From the NCBI RefSeq assembly GCF_023078275.1, contig NC_062979.1, forward strand, positions 20,689,848 through 20,753,847: a stretch of 64,000 nt of DNA. Direction: 5' to 3'. Below the pieces are notes generated by a model. The model ran no database searches, was not told the DNA's origin, and was given only the letters and a program-made list of their open reading frames with translations. The DNA comes from Leguminivora glycinivorella. Taxonomy: Eukaryota; Arthropoda; Insecta; Lepidoptera; Tortricidae. Below, one piece after another: positions 20,194-31,598 of the stretch (positions are counted from its first letter, which is position 1; each line of letters opens with the position of its first letter). Position numbers and translations under genes: made by a program.

Positions 20194-21820
20194 TATAGTA
20201 TGCTTAGGACCGATAAGCAAATGGCGTATATCGGCAAGTTCGACAATTGACACTTTAATTACATTCAAATTAAGAACGTTTTATTACAAAGAAAGAATCA
20301 TATTTTGCGAGTGCAGTTCACCGAGCAGTCATTTGTTTCGTTTCAAATATCGAACATTTGAACTGTGAAAAGTGAACTGACAGTCATTCACTACATAGTT
20401 GATATTACACCTGTTATTGTTTGTGTAAAATCCGTACCGTTTGTGTAAAGTGCCGGAAAGTCTTCACAAAATATAATTATTGTTATCATTGTAATATAAT
20501 TTTGTTGTCAAATTAAAAGTTTCGTGCGGCCTCCAGACCTCAGGTATTAAAACGTCTAAGATATGTTGCAACCTCTTCTCACGGTTTTTAGATCATGCAT
20601 ATTTTACACACGAACAGTAAATGCATAACATTACGATATCGACTATCAGTGAGTTGAAATACCTCTTTTATTGCCCAAGCCTCTGGGTCACGTTAATTAA
20701 AAAAACATAAATGTAGAAGTTGTTAACTCTATGGCGAATGAAGAAAAACTGCTCTATCTCTATAAAAGTGATCATAAAACTTGGTAGTTTGGGACCAACG
20801 GGAATCATCGTAAGAGAATGAAATGGTTGTAAAATATTTTATAACTGTAGGAAAATTGGTAGTTGTGAAACTTTTTTTTAGTAGGTATCCTTTGATAATC
20901 GAGCATGCTTATAATTGAGAATAAATTTTGTTCTAATGAGGGCTAAGACTACTGTTCTGTAAAAGAGACGGCCTATCGGTTAAGGGCATCCATTATAAAA
21001 TACTTCAAATGGGAAACTATTTTTTTTTTATTCCATGGGAGCTAAATTACAACAACCGCTCCCAATCGCTGCTTCGAATGTCCCGTCAAGTGTTCGTTCT
21101 CCTTGACGTTTATACACCGTGTTTTTTAGTTTTCCGTTAAATTTGACATGTCGTTAGGTTCGTTATCAGGAACCACCCTGTATATCAGTTTTAGTTAAAT
21201 TCGCAAAAAAAATTGTTTGATCGTTTTCATACATAATAATTGAATTAATTAGTGAGAGACCCTTAAGAATAATATTCAAGTTAGTGTCAAGTGATTGACA
21301 GCACATGTCAAATACAAATAACATTGGGAAGTGGTAAAGACTGTCACACACGTGTTCAGTAATTACTTATGTTTTTTTTTAAAAACTCGATAACCGGTAG
21401 CGTTAAGACGCTAGATTCTTAGAGAAATTAATTGTATTTGATCTAAAGAGTCATCCCTTGAAGTCAACGGAATTCAATAAAAACAGGGTGTATATTATTC
21501 TAAATTCAAATCGGGGACTACGGCCAGTCACCGAACATCAAATGCTGTAAAATATTTCATTACGTAATATATGAAACCTTGTAATGTATGAAACATAGCG
21601 TGACTTAATTAGATGGTTTGTTGTATAATGTATTTGTACAATTTCGTGAGTATTGAGGCAGGTATTAATTAACCCTAAACGTGTTTTCATCCCGACAAAC
21701 ATACATGGCTCACCACTAAAAAACATATGTTTTTGTAGTCAGATATATCTTTGCACCTAAAACTGTGGGATATGGAATATTTTCCCGCAGACACTCAATG
21801 TATTAAACAAAAACTGACCT
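20194..21820. other. No gene; solitary transposon ends
   Basis: Contains GGAATTCAATAAAAACAGGG at 21470, a lone end of the 19150-20193 family, and an ACCGTGTTTTTTAGTTTTCC block at 21117 that looks like a mariner-type terminus ending near ACCACCCTGTATA at 21171. No coding frame is recognised. Confidence 0.45.
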
Positions 21821-22089
21821 CATCATCCTCCTTGCGTTATCCCGGAATTTGCCATGGCTCATGGGAGCAAAGCGACTGCCATCTGACCTTCCAACCCGAA
21901 GGGTAACTATGTAGACCTTATGGAATTTATTCGGTTTCCTCACGATGTTTTCCTTCACCGAAAAGCGACTGGCAAATATCAAATGATATTTCGCACATAA
22001 GTTCCTGAAATTGGTGCGAGCCGGGGTTCGAACCCGCGACCTCCGGAACGAAAGTCGCACGCACTTACCGCTAGGATACCAGCGCTTAA
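21821..22089 (-). mobile_element. SINE family B (tRNA-derived) with 16-bp target duplication
   Basis: Flanked by AAACAAAAACTGACCT (21805-21820 and 22090-22105). Box B GGGTTCGAACCCCGG is on the minus strand. Shorter than 14401-14722 owing to an internal deletion in the body. Confidence 0.9.
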
Positions 22090-22105
22090 AAACAAAAACT
22101 GACCT

Positions 22106-22867
22106 ATTGTCCTTAATTTAAAATTCCCCTTCACACGGCATTTGAGATAATTCCGTTTAATGGCTTTCATAGTTGCAGTTAACTATCAGAGATATCTTTC
22201 CGGGGTCATTGCACCCGGACGCCGTTTCAACACCAAAATGTATACCGGTATATTGGTCCCATACGTACATACGCTCTTTTGGTTTTGAGGCGAAGCTGCC
22301 CGGTCGCCACCCACACATCTAGCCATTGCTAATGGCCGTGTATTCGTTTACTATTTAGATTTCCGCTATAAAAGTTACAACAATGATTTATACCAAATTT
22401 TTTGAACGTAATAAAAGTCTAGGTGATTTGACGATATTGGGTTTGAATCCCGACATAAACATGTAGCTTTCTAGCAGAGAAAGGTTCTTAAATGTTTTCT
22501 ATCAAAATTCTCCCTAATTTAGTAAAAACCCTTGTCCATAAAATACACGTTGTAACCGAAATGAGGGAACCGAAACCGATTTCTGAGGGCAAAATAAATA
22601 TTATTATGACGTCAGTCGTCAAGAAAATTTCGCAATTTATTTTTTTGTTTTTTTGGATATATTTTCACATAAAAAGTAATGCTAAATTTAAGTTGTAATT
22701 TGCATGTAAGATAAGATTGTAAACTTGCCACACGATAAATAAATAATGTTATTCGTAAAACTGGCACTTGAAATAAAAATTAACATTTTTATTCTAACAA
22801 AATACTTTTTCAGTACAGATGGTGTTTTTTTTAAGCACTAGTGCGAGAAGTGGTTCATTATATGCCA
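22106..22867. other. No gene; one box-B-like motif
   Basis: TTGGGTTTGAATCCCGAC at 22438 suggests a tRNA-derived SINE relic. The remainder is AT-rich without recognised features. Confidence 0.4.
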
Positions 22868-22988
22868 GGGGTCCGTTTCTCGAAAGGTACAAGCCTTGTA
22901 TTACAAGTGTGTTTCCATGACAACCCATACGATTTGACAGTTCGCGCACTTGTAATACAAGGCTTGTACCTTTCGAGAAACGGGCCCC
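22868..22988. mobile_element. Palindromic MITE (GGGGTCCGTTTCTCG termini)
   Basis: The left arm CCGTTTCTCGAAAGGTACAA...CTTGTATTACAAGTG is mirrored on the right over about 45 bp around a 30-bp loop. Non-coding. Confidence 0.8.
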
Positions 22989-23043
22989 AGGTCGAAACTT
23001 CGGAGGCTCATCTGTACTGAAAAACGTCGTACGATACACGTGC

Positions 23044-24102
23044 AAAAAACCCCCGACACAAAAAAAAGGTGAATTAAATTAAAAATTAAATAAAAAAAGG
23101 GTGAAAAAAACTAAAAGTGCGAGCTTTCAAAAAGTAATAAAATAACTAAATAAGTAGCTCTAGGAATACCTACCTTCCTTCTTACGAAATACCTACCTTC
23201 TTCTTCTTAGGAATATCTACCTACCTTCTACCTTCTTACGAAATACGTAAGATGAAACCTAACTACGAAATTCTTGAACGTAAAAATTTTGGTACTTAAA
23301 CATAAAATTACTTGAATTCTTAAACACAAGAAATATGACAAAATAAATTATTAATTATTATTCTCTTTATTGATTTCCATTATTAATTAATGGTAAAGTG
23401 TTGTCGCGTCGGGGGACCGCTCTCAATATTAGCGCGAGGGCAGACGTCGTTGACGGTTGTGTTTCCGATGCAGTCTTTAGAGTCTTATTTTAAGATTGGG
23501 TGTTGAAATTTTTGCTCAGCACTTATCTAGTTTGTTTGGTTGTAAACATATACGTTACTTGTAATTCTAATACTTCCTTTGACATTTTGGTTGTATAGTT
23601 ACATTGTTCATGTTCAGGTAGTTAGTTTAATGTATGTACCTAGTGAATTTTTTGTTAAACATTTATTAAGTTAGTTTAGCTGTGTAAATATTTAGTTTTT
23701 AAGTTTCAAGTTAGACAGGCAAAGAGCGGTCCCCCGACGCGACAACACTTTACCATTAATTAATAATGGAAATATATAAAGAGAATAATAATTAATAATT
23801 TATTTTGTCATATTTCTTGTGTTTAAGAATTCAAGTAATTTTATGTTTAAGTACCAAAATTTTTACGTTCAAGAATTTCGTAGTTAGGTTTCATCTTACG
23901 TATTTCGTAAGAAGGTAGAAGGTAGGTAGATATTCCTAAGAAGAAGAAGGTAGGTATTTCGTAAGAAGGAAGGTAGGTATTCCTAGAGCTACTTATTTAG
24001 TTATTTTATTACTTTTTGAAAGCTCGCACTTTTAGTTTTTTTCACCCTTTTTTTATTTAATTTTTAATTTAATTCACCTTTTTTTTGTGTCGGGGGTTTT
24101 TT
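23044..24102. repeat. Long inverted repeat, arms about 380 bp
   Basis: The left arm (23044-23423) and right arm (23723-24102) are near-perfect inverse copies. They start AAAAAACCCCCGACAC and meet, near the loop, at GTCGGGGGACCGCTCT. The unpaired loop is about 298 bp. A transcript across it would fold into a dsRNA-like hairpin. The outer AAAACCCCCGAC resembles the start of repeat M2. It could be a foldback transposon, or a fresh inversion duplication of one element. Confidence 0.85.
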
Positions 24103-24243
24103 AAATTTATAATTTAAGGTTTTTATTTCTTTCTTTTTGTAGGGGGCTCTTTCTTTTGTCATATTTCTTGTGTTTTGAAATTCAAGTACCGAATTGTATG
24201 TTAAGTACTTACCTACATTTTTTACGTTCAAGATGTTCTAGAG

Positions 24244-24735
24244 GTAAGTGCATGCTGTTTTTATAAAAATACTAAAGTCACTATAAGCGTGCCGTTCAAA
24301 TTTGAGGAGTTCCGTTCTGACCATCATCAGAAGTTCCAGTGCACCAAATGTCACTGTTCTGGACGTAAGGGCATGCTGATCTTATAAAAATACCAAAGTC
24401 ACTATAAGCGTGCCGTTCAAATTTGAGGAGTTCCGTTCTGACCATCATCAGAAGTTCCAGTGCACCAAATGTCACTGTTCTGGACGTAAGGGCATGCTGA
24501 TCTTATAAAAATACCAAAGTCACTATAAGCGTGCCGTTCAGATTTGAGGAGTTCCGTTCTCACCATCATCAGCAGTTCCACTGCACCAAATGTCACTGTT
24601 CCGTAAGTAAATGCATGCCATTCCTTTAAAAACACAAAAATCACCATATGTATGCCTTTAAGATTTGAGGAGTTCTCTCGATTTCTCCAGGATCCCATCA
24701 TCAGAACTGGGTTCTGAGAAAAATGGGACCAATCT
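24244..24735. repeat. 121-bp tandem repeat, about 4 copies
   Basis: The block TTTGAGGAGTTCCGTTCTGA recurs at 121-bp spacing (24302, 24423, 24544, then a diverged copy at 24665). The same unit is at 53128-53364 and 53665-53766. A 108-codon minus-strand frame across it is a product of the repetition. Confidence 0.85.
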
Positions 24736-24739
24736 GTAT

Positions 24740-24862
24740 TCATATACTATCAAAAAAAAATTCAAAATCGGTCCAGTAGCGACGGAGATATCGAGGAACA
24801 AACATAAAAAATAAAATACAGACGAATTGAGAACCCCTTCCTTTGAGATTTGAGGCGGCGGT
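24740..24862 (+). mobile_element. Transposon end fragment after the tandem repeat
   Basis: TCAAAATCGGTCCAGTAGCG, then GAGATATCGAGGAACAAACA and GAATTGAGAACCCC...GGCGGCGGTTAAAA look like the common lepidopteran repeat end adjoining M2-like families. It probably belongs to the same composite as the 121-bp array. Confidence 0.5.
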
Positions 24863-25195
24863 TAAAAATCAGCACCGATAGCATGGTCGCGCCAGGCCGT
24901 CCTTTTCGCACTTACTAATAGTACGAATATCACAGAATATAATAGTACAAATACTGAAGGCTCACTCCTTTGATGTTCATAAAATGCCGCCATTCTAAAT
25001 TCTTACCTACATTAACAAACAGACCGCACGCGAGCAGCCGACATAGAATTCTATTGCGCCGCGTGAAGGTCGTCACCAGTGAACGGGCCGCGAAACTCGC
25101 GGCCGCCGCCATATACATGTAGCGCGGCGATAGAATCGCAGAATGAGCCGCCCCTTTAGGCCTAGCACATGATTGCCGCGAGAATACAATCACGC
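24863..25195. other. No gene seen
   Basis: Somewhat GC-richer (25020-25160). An 87-codon minus-strand frame has no recognisable domain. Confidence 0.45.
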
Positions 25196-25385
25196 CTGTG
25201 TCCCATGAAGGGGTAGGCAGAGCACATGAAACTACTCAGGTTTCAGTGCCACTGTTGGCAAATAAGAGGTTGAAAGAAAACGAAACTGTGACATTGCAGT
25301 GACAGGTTGCCAGCCTCTCGCCTACGCCACAATTAAACCCACATCCCACAGTCGCCTTCTCCCACGGGAAGAAAGGCCCTCACCT
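25196..25385 (-). mobile_element. SINE-like repeat family C
   Basis: Inverted copy of 9478-9662, from ATCACGCCTGTGTCCCATGA to CCCACGGGAAGAAAGG. It retains both ends of the family. Confidence 0.8.
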
Positions 25386-25439
25386 ACAGCTAATATAAAT
25401 AAAAACACTTGACTAATTCACCTTTTATAAACAAAAAAA

Positions 25440-25575
25440 TAAATCAAAATCGGTAGATCCGTTCAGGAGCTACGACACGATGCGATGCCACAGACAGACA
25501 CACACATACACACACACACACACACACAGAGACAGATAGACACGTCAAACTTATAACACCTCATCGTTTTACGTC
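25440..25575 (+). mobile_element. Repeat family M2, 3' half with (CA)n
   Basis: AATCGGTAGATCCGTTCAGG and ACGTCAAACTTATAACACC match the family. The CAGA microsatellite has been replaced by CACA repeats (25500-25528). Confidence 0.75.
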
Positions 25576-25599
25576 GAAACACAACTTTCTACGATAATT

Positions 25600-25990
25600 G
25601 GTCAAGTGCGAGTCGGATTTCGACTCTTCCATACAATTTAGTCATGAGCGCCTGATGGAATGTGATAGCAACGATTTCACAAACAAATAGTAGAAGTTTA
25701 GTACATTTCGTACTTTCAAGACGTTATATCTCGGAAACGATAAGAGATAGACCAAAATGGACTTCAGATTTGGGCTTTCGGTGGCACAACAGTGCCACAC
25801 GAATTTTATATTTTCGTATATATAGACATTTTTTTGGACCGATTTGGATAAATTTTTCTTTCAAAAAAATCTAACCCGGGTGTAAAATCTTTATTTTTTG
25901 AGCTAGAAGGCTGAAAAAAATAGTATTTAGGTGTTTTTGTAATACATTTCGGGCCGCTAAGAATCAGCCACATACCATTGTAATTTTTTT
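25600..25990 (+). mobile_element. Interspersed repeat E (GTCAAGTGCGAGTCGGA start)
   Basis: Starts GGTCAAGTGCGAGTCGGATT, similar in design to family M1 (GGCCAAGAGCGTGTCGGG). The rest is AT-rich with TTATATCTCGGAAACGATAA. It looks like a degenerate relative of the microsatellite-associated repeats. Confidence 0.5.
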
Positions 25991-26009
25991 TTATTAAAAA
26001 AAAAACTAA

Positions 26010-26309
<300 letters not shown>

Positions 26310-26310
<1 letters not shown>

Positions 26311-26396
26311 AAGGAAATTCGTAACTCGTGTCGATTTAAAACACTCCCTTCGGTCGTGTTTTAATTTATCGCCACTCGTTTCGAACTTCCTTTTTT
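26310..26396. repeat. Palindromic repeat (AAGGAAATTCG ends)
   Basis: AAAAAGGAAATTCGTAACTC pairs with the inverse ending CGAACTTCCTTTTTT; the centre is TTTAAAACACTCCC...GTGTTTTAA. Probably a small foldback element. Confidence 0.6.
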
Positions 26397-26527
26397 ACGC
26401 ACTTGTATCGTAATGTTCTATTTTGCAAGGAGTTACTGGTTATTTTTTGACATCTATCAAAGAAGATAGTTAGCTAGTTGTATCCGATAACGGCATCATC
26501 GCCATCAAAATAGCGTTTTCTTCTGAG

Positions 26528-26636
26528 AAATAATATGGCGCTTAAAGCGTTATGAGCGATGTTCGTATACAGATACGACGCCACGGGACGTAAGCGCCAT
26601 CGACAATAAGTTCCCTTTACCCAGCTAACGTCACAT
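26528..26636. mobile_element. Truncated GGGTAAAGGG-type MITE
   Basis: Matches the right 105 bp of 5066-5206 (AAGCGTTATGAGCGAT to CCCTTTACCCAGCTAACGTC). The left terminus is lost. Confidence 0.75.
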
Positions 26637-26639
26637 TTT

Positions 26640-27115
26640 TTTACCAACGATTTTACCCAAAAGGCGGTAGGGCATAGCGAATGATATTCCGCTTTGTGTG
26701 GTAGGGCACAGCACAGCGGATATCGTCTCGCTTGAATCTAGAGCAGAGCCCAACTGGGGTAGTACCTCCGCCTTACAGAAGACCGCAGCCAAATAGCACT
26801 AGACCCTACTCATAGTGTTGTGTTCCTGCCGGTGAGTAAGGCTGCCAGAGCTCAACGAGGGTGCGGTGTGCTGATGACGGGAGGACTTACGGAACTAACT
26901 TGTTCCGTCTATTGTCCTTTGAGTCGTCGGCAACCCGAACCCTCCTTAGAACTTGTACATTCCTTTTTGCTGTGTACTTAACACAGCAAAAGGGAGTGTA
27001 CAAGTTTCTAATAGGGTGGCAACGCGCTTGTGACACTGCTTGAGTTGCAGGCGGTGACCGCTCTACATCAGGCGGGCCGTATGCTTGTTTGCCACCGACG
27101 TAGTATTTAAAAAAA
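26640..27115 (+). mobile_element. SINE-like family Z, longest copy
   Basis: Includes GGTAGGGCACAGCACAGCGG, CCTCCGCCTTACAGAAGACC, GTGGCAACGCGCTTGTGACA and ends GTATGCTTGTTTGCCACCGA plus an A-run. Its 3' end recurs at 112-166, 33397-33480 and 35160-35490. Non-autonomous; the partner LINE is not in the window. Confidence 0.75.
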
Positions 27116-27363
27116 AAAAGGCGTACTTCAAGTTTTAGTCAAATTTCTATCATAGTAATGTAATTAAAATATGATTTAATCATTAAAATGTAAGTTCGAA
27201 TCGCCTTCTAGGTCAGCTGATTGATTCATTAGAGGATATTAATGATTCAGAGGGGCAGGTTCCTTGAGAGCCTGTTTAATACGACGATATTATGGTAATT
27301 GAGTCATTTGAGTGGGTCCGGTCCTCGGTGAATCAGACTGGGGTAACCTAGTTAGGTTGTATA
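27116..27363. other. No gene seen
   Basis: AT-rich spacer between family Z and a MITE. Confidence 0.5.
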
Positions 27364-27712
27364 CAGAGTGGGGCCTGTAACAAAGGCGAAGAATTGAACT
27401 GTAGGCAGTGTAGGCTATTCTCCTTATACTGATCAACATTTGTTCAGTGACTTTTAAAAATTATGAAGTCTTAAAATTTTTCATACAAAATAAATATTAG
27501 CTTCAATGTACGCCATTATTGTTGTCATTGACGTTGTCTGTCACACTTTAGACTTAACAGAATTCGCAATACATTACCTCTTAGAAAAAACTTTCAAGGG
27601 TGATAAAAATTAAAATACAAGTTATTTTTAAAAGTCGCTGAACAAATTTTGATCAGTATAAGGAGAATAGCCTAGAGTTCAATTCTTCGCCTTTGTTACA
27701 GGCCCCACTCTG
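27364..27712. mobile_element. Tc1/mariner-like MITE family 2
   Basis: TA-flanked second copy of 18270-18616, same length within a few bases. The left arm has the extra GTAGGCA-like duplication. Confidence 0.9.
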
Positions 27713-27715
27713 TAT

Positions 27716-27955
27716 AAGCTACTAACTTTTGCTCGCGGCTTCGAAAATTTCGAAGTGCTCCAAACAAACTTCCACCTTCCATTTTAGGGAAGTGAGGGGG
27801 GTTAGAAAGAGACAAAAAGTAGCCTATGTCACTCTCCATCCCTTCAACTATCTCCAGTTAAAAAATCACTCCAATTCGTCGTTCCGTTTTGCCGTGAAAG
27901 ACGGAGAAACAAACAGACACACACAGTTTCCGATTTATAATATTAGTATGGATAG
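27716..27955 (+). mobile_element. Interspersed repeat D
   Basis: AGCTACTAACTTTTGCTCGC... through GACAAAAAGTAGCCTATGTC to TTTATAATATTAGTATGGAT. A 40-bp insertion or divergence lies before GTTAGAAAGAG compared with 30391-30572. Confidence 0.8.
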
Positions 27956-28147
27956 TCCGTATCATTAGGTATTTGTTTAAAAGTAAACAAAAGGTCAAAA
28001 CAAAGGACTTCTTAATGCCAGTTGAGTTTAATGAAAACATTACACTACCAAAATAAGAAAGTTACACAGGTCGCTCAGTGACAGATAAGCTTGGTTTTTA
28101 CAATTTAATGAAAAACTCAAATCATTTCTAAACTTAAAAAATAAAAC

Positions 28148-28356
28148 TACGACCGGTTTGGCTCAGTCGGTACTTCGGTAGTGACCGTGCCTGCTAAGCC
28201 GCGGTCTTGGGTTCCAATCCCGGTAAGGGCATTTGTTTGTGTGATGAGCACAGATATTGAGTTCCTGAGTCATGGATGTTTTCTATGTATATAAGTATGT
28301 ATTTATCTATTTAAGTGTGTATATCGTTCGCTTAGCACCCATAGTACAAGCACATC
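28148..28356 (+). mobile_element. SINE family A (tRNA-derived), intact head
   Basis: Box A TTTGGCTCAGTCGG and box B GGGTTCCAATCCCGG lie about 45 bp apart, as in RNA polymerase III internal promoters. The body GATGAGCACAGATATTG and GTCATGGATGTTTTCTATG follows. It ends near GCTTAGCACCCATAGTAC. Confidence 0.85.
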
Positions 28357-28590
28357 TCGGACACTGGCGATCAAATATATGAAAGAGGCGCGTTCCTAGC
28401 ACACAATCTAAGCTCGTGTAGGTGAACGCGTACTATGCTTGTATGAGTGTAATATGACAGGTCGACTGTTCGCGTTTTTGACAGGGGATAACTGTGAGGT
28501 AACCGAGAGGGGGTGGGTGGCACTTTCAGCGGGGAGCGGGAGTGGCCATACTGTACGATAGTACTATTTATTATACTGTGGTACAAGCTT
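28357..28590. mobile_element. Interspersed repeat F
   Basis: CACTGGCGATCAAATATATG, CTTGTATGAGTGTAATATG, GCGGGGAGCGGGAGTGGCCA and TGTACGATAGTACTATTTAT recur at 60838-61005. The copy here is longer by about 60 bp. Class unknown. Confidence 0.7.
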
Positions 28591-28595
28591 TACTT

Positions 28596-28711
28596 AGGCC
28601 ACGGTCGTTCTCACCCGTCGCCCGCGGCGTGTAGCGTAGCGTCTGATGGAAGACGCTGGACGCCGCCGACGGCGGGTATTTGGTCGTTTTGAGAACGTAG
28701 CCGTGGCGGCC
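28596..28711. mobile_element. GC-rich palindromic MITE
   Basis: GGCCACGGTCGTTCTCACCC pairs with GAGAACGTAGCCGTGGC at the right end. The internal part is GC-rich (CGTCGCCCGCGGCG...CGCCGCCGACGGCGGG). Confidence 0.65.
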
Positions 28712-30390
28712 AGTCGCGTCAGTTTCCGAAAGTTTTTGTTTGCGAACGAACGTGTGTAGGCACGTGAAATGGAAAAAACTCTAGCATATTTATTGCTTCA
28801 GGAGGCGGAGGATGAGGATTTTTAATAATATTTTAATCTATTTTTTCATTTAATATTATTTTACTTTCCCACACTTTATGTTCCAAATTGATGTTTTTTA
28901 AACTTTTTGTCCTGTACATCGTACAAAATACTATCACATTTGACTAGCTTGATCAAAAGTTCGTCTTTTTCTTTGATGAATTTCTCCATATTGAGCCAGA
29001 GCGTCCACCCGCCGCAATGCTTCAAAAACAAACGATTTCGCATACCCCATCAAATTTGTAGCCACACCCTCATAAAAACTTCCAAGATTTGCATTTACTT
29101 TCCCACTTTCTACACACAATCATGTCGAAAGTAAAACCTACCATGAGTCATATTAATAAGCCCATTCGAACAATGACTCATTACCTTGATAACGGCCGCA
29201 CGTCAAATTACCTGGACACTACTTCGATCCAGCCAAACAAAAATCGCATATAAATTGAAGAGCATAAGTAGTATATAGACTGCATAAGTTTTATTCAGGA
29301 ACACAGGACTTTGGGGATGTATAAACTTCCGTGGCACGTCACGCAAGCGGGTCAACCCTATTTTTGTCATAGATTGTAGTATCCCCTAGATTCCGGGTAT
29401 GTGATGTTATCTTGGCATCACTTTTCTTTTACCCCTTTACATCCGAGCTGATATACGATCGTAAGTTTATTAGCGTGTTGTTAACATATTGTATAATTGT
29501 CATACCAATTTTAATTTTAACATATGCCATTAAAATCAAAAATTAATTCAGCAAACCTCGATATATTACTTGGTCTACCGTAGGACTGATAAGGAAAGTG
29601 CAGAAATCGGCTCTGAAACACCTGAGGAGGGTCGCCATGGTTTATGGTGGGAGTCATGGTTTATTGCACTACTTAATAATAGACGAACATTTGTATAATT
29701 TTCATAAAAAAATTAGTCGGAGAATAAAAAAACTGATTGAAGACGGAGTAGCTATACTTGTCTGTTTCAGTAAACAAACAGCCTGACCAAAAGTAAAATA
29801 TATGACTATTGTGAAGAAGGTGCTGTTATTCTGATGTTATGCAGTGACAGTTGGTGACAGTAATGAATGGCGCGTAGTCATTTATATTTCTGACGCCAAT
29901 ACGCAAGAGCGATAGAGATAGATATCTACGATCGTTTCGTTTCGAAAGCGTTTCTTGAGCGTTTGTGCTGTTCGGTTACGGCTTCTGCTGCTTCATGCTT
30001 ACAACCTTCCGTCTATATTTTCGTCTAAGTCTATGATTTTTATAACGTCACAAACAAATGAATCCACCATTTATAACTTGTCCTTATTACTGTTGTACTG
30101 CTGAAATGAGACAGTTATAGTTTCCCGTGTCTCGAACAGTTACGGCTGATAATTCGTTATTGATTCGTATGTAAACAATATCAGTTATATTCGGGGTTGC
30201 AAAGGGGATGGGAACTTTGTAGTTACATATTTTATTGGGCTCTGTCAAACTGTGTCTAACTTTTCAGTAGTTTATGACTTAAATATCTGTTTGTATTGTT
30301 TGTTATTGATGAAGTTGGAACTTTTAGTTATATTCGTGCATTAATAATACTTAAGTATGTGGATGAGTTGGGTTTATGTAATGTATGTCT
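28712..30390. other. No gene; one MITE fragment
   Basis: 29893-29982 carries the right half of the GTAGCCGAATGGC-type MITE (CAATACGCAAGAGCGATAGA to TGTGCTGTTCGGTTACGG). Other frames here, for example 28907-29134 and its antisense, show no recognisable domain. Confidence 0.5.
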
Positions 30391-30572
30391 TACTAGCTTT
30401 TGCCCGCGGCTTCGCTCGCGTTAGAAAGAGACAAAAAGTAGCCTATGTCACTCTCCATCCCTTCAACTATCTTGACTTAAAAAAGCATGTCAATTCGACG
30501 CTCCGTTTTGCCGTGAAAGACGGACAAACCAACAGACACACACACTTTCCCACTTATAATATTAGTATGGAT
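30391..30572 (+). mobile_element. Interspersed repeat D, compact copy
   Basis: CTAGCTTTTGCCCGCGGCTT, CGCGTTAGAAAGAGACAAAA, CATCCCTTCAACTATCTTGA, GTGAAAGACGGACAAACCAA and TATAATATTAGTATGGAT in order. This gives the uninterrupted arrangement used to recognise the insertions in 19829-20143. Confidence 0.85.
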
Positions 30573-31298
30573 CTGTTCGAAGTCCACAATGTAGTGAAAA
30601 TCTTGGTGATAGCAAATGAAACCATTGTTTGACTGGTATTCATTGTATTTGAAATAACAAACTGACCTACTTATGTATTGTCACAAATATTTATACTTTT
30701 AAATCAAACAAATCACCTGGTGGTACGGAATAGACTTCGGATGTTTAACCATGGATGTTTAATATGGAGATGGAGCACTAAAGGCGGCGAATGCCGGGAA
30801 GCCGGGATAACGCAAGGAGAATGATGCTCTTGTATGTCATAGCAATATTATTAGGTTCCTAATCCGAGCATCACGGAATGTATTCTACAGTTTAGCTATG
30901 CAAGGTAAGAAGAACTTCAAGAAAGAAGGTAGGAAACGCACGGTTGAAATAGGCCAACTAAGTAAATGGTGAATCATTTATAAATCTTTCCTATTGATTT
31001 GAAAATTGAAAGCTACCAGCAGGTGCCTACTTATCTTTACGATACTGCATAAATTAATAACTTAAAATTTTTTAAACATACTACCTAATTCAGAATAGAC
31101 ACTGAAAAAGATATTATTTAGTTAAAACGGGGTAGTTTAAACTATAACAAGTCGCTAGAGAACCGTCAACTAACTTAACTACTTAAGAACGCAGCTGCCA
31201 TGCCTTTTGCCTCCCATCCTCAAGTATCGTTATTGTTTACCGCTCATAACCGCAAATAGAGTATCATAATTCAGTAGTCTTCCAGGCCATTACCACAG
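30573..31298. other. No gene; SINE family B 3' fragment
   Basis: 30788-30832 (GCCGGGATAACGCAAGGAGA) is the 3' end of family B on the plus strand. Nothing else is recognised. Confidence 0.5.
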
Positions 31299-31436
31299 AT
31301 AAATTACGGCAGTGACGCCGACATCTGGCGGCAGGCCAAGGCGATGGAAGAATTGCACCCGGTCTACCCAGAGGGTTGTAGAACAACAGAGTCAACCATC
31401 CAGCATGATACCAATGTAACATTATCTTCCAAATAA
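31299..31436 (+). pseudogene. Unrecognised coding-like segment
   Basis: A 45-codon open frame reads INYGSDADIWRQAKAMEELH and on to a TAA at 31434-31436. Its balanced amino-acid composition and local GC content differ from the AT-rich surroundings. No start codon or splice pattern could be established. It may be a fragment of a retroelement polyprotein or an old exon; I cannot assign a function. Confidence 0.3.
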
Positions 31437-31472
31437 GCTAACCCACCGACAATTATTTGAATTGAAGTTAAG

Positions 31473-31598
31473 ATGGTCAGATTCTGGAGAAAAGCACACT
31501 TAAGTAAAGTATCAAGTGGTGAAGTCGAAAATGTTGTTCCAAGTCTTAGTCATGTACAGCTGCAGAAATACATGGAGAAATTAATCGATAAAGAATGA
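31473..31598 (+). pseudogene. Unrecognised short open frame
   Basis: ATG at 31473 to TGA at 31596-31598, 41 codons, starting MVRFWRKAHLSKVSSGEVEN. It lies 37 bases after the previous coding-like segment but in a different frame, so both could derive from one decayed protein. No domain recognised. Confidence 0.25.
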
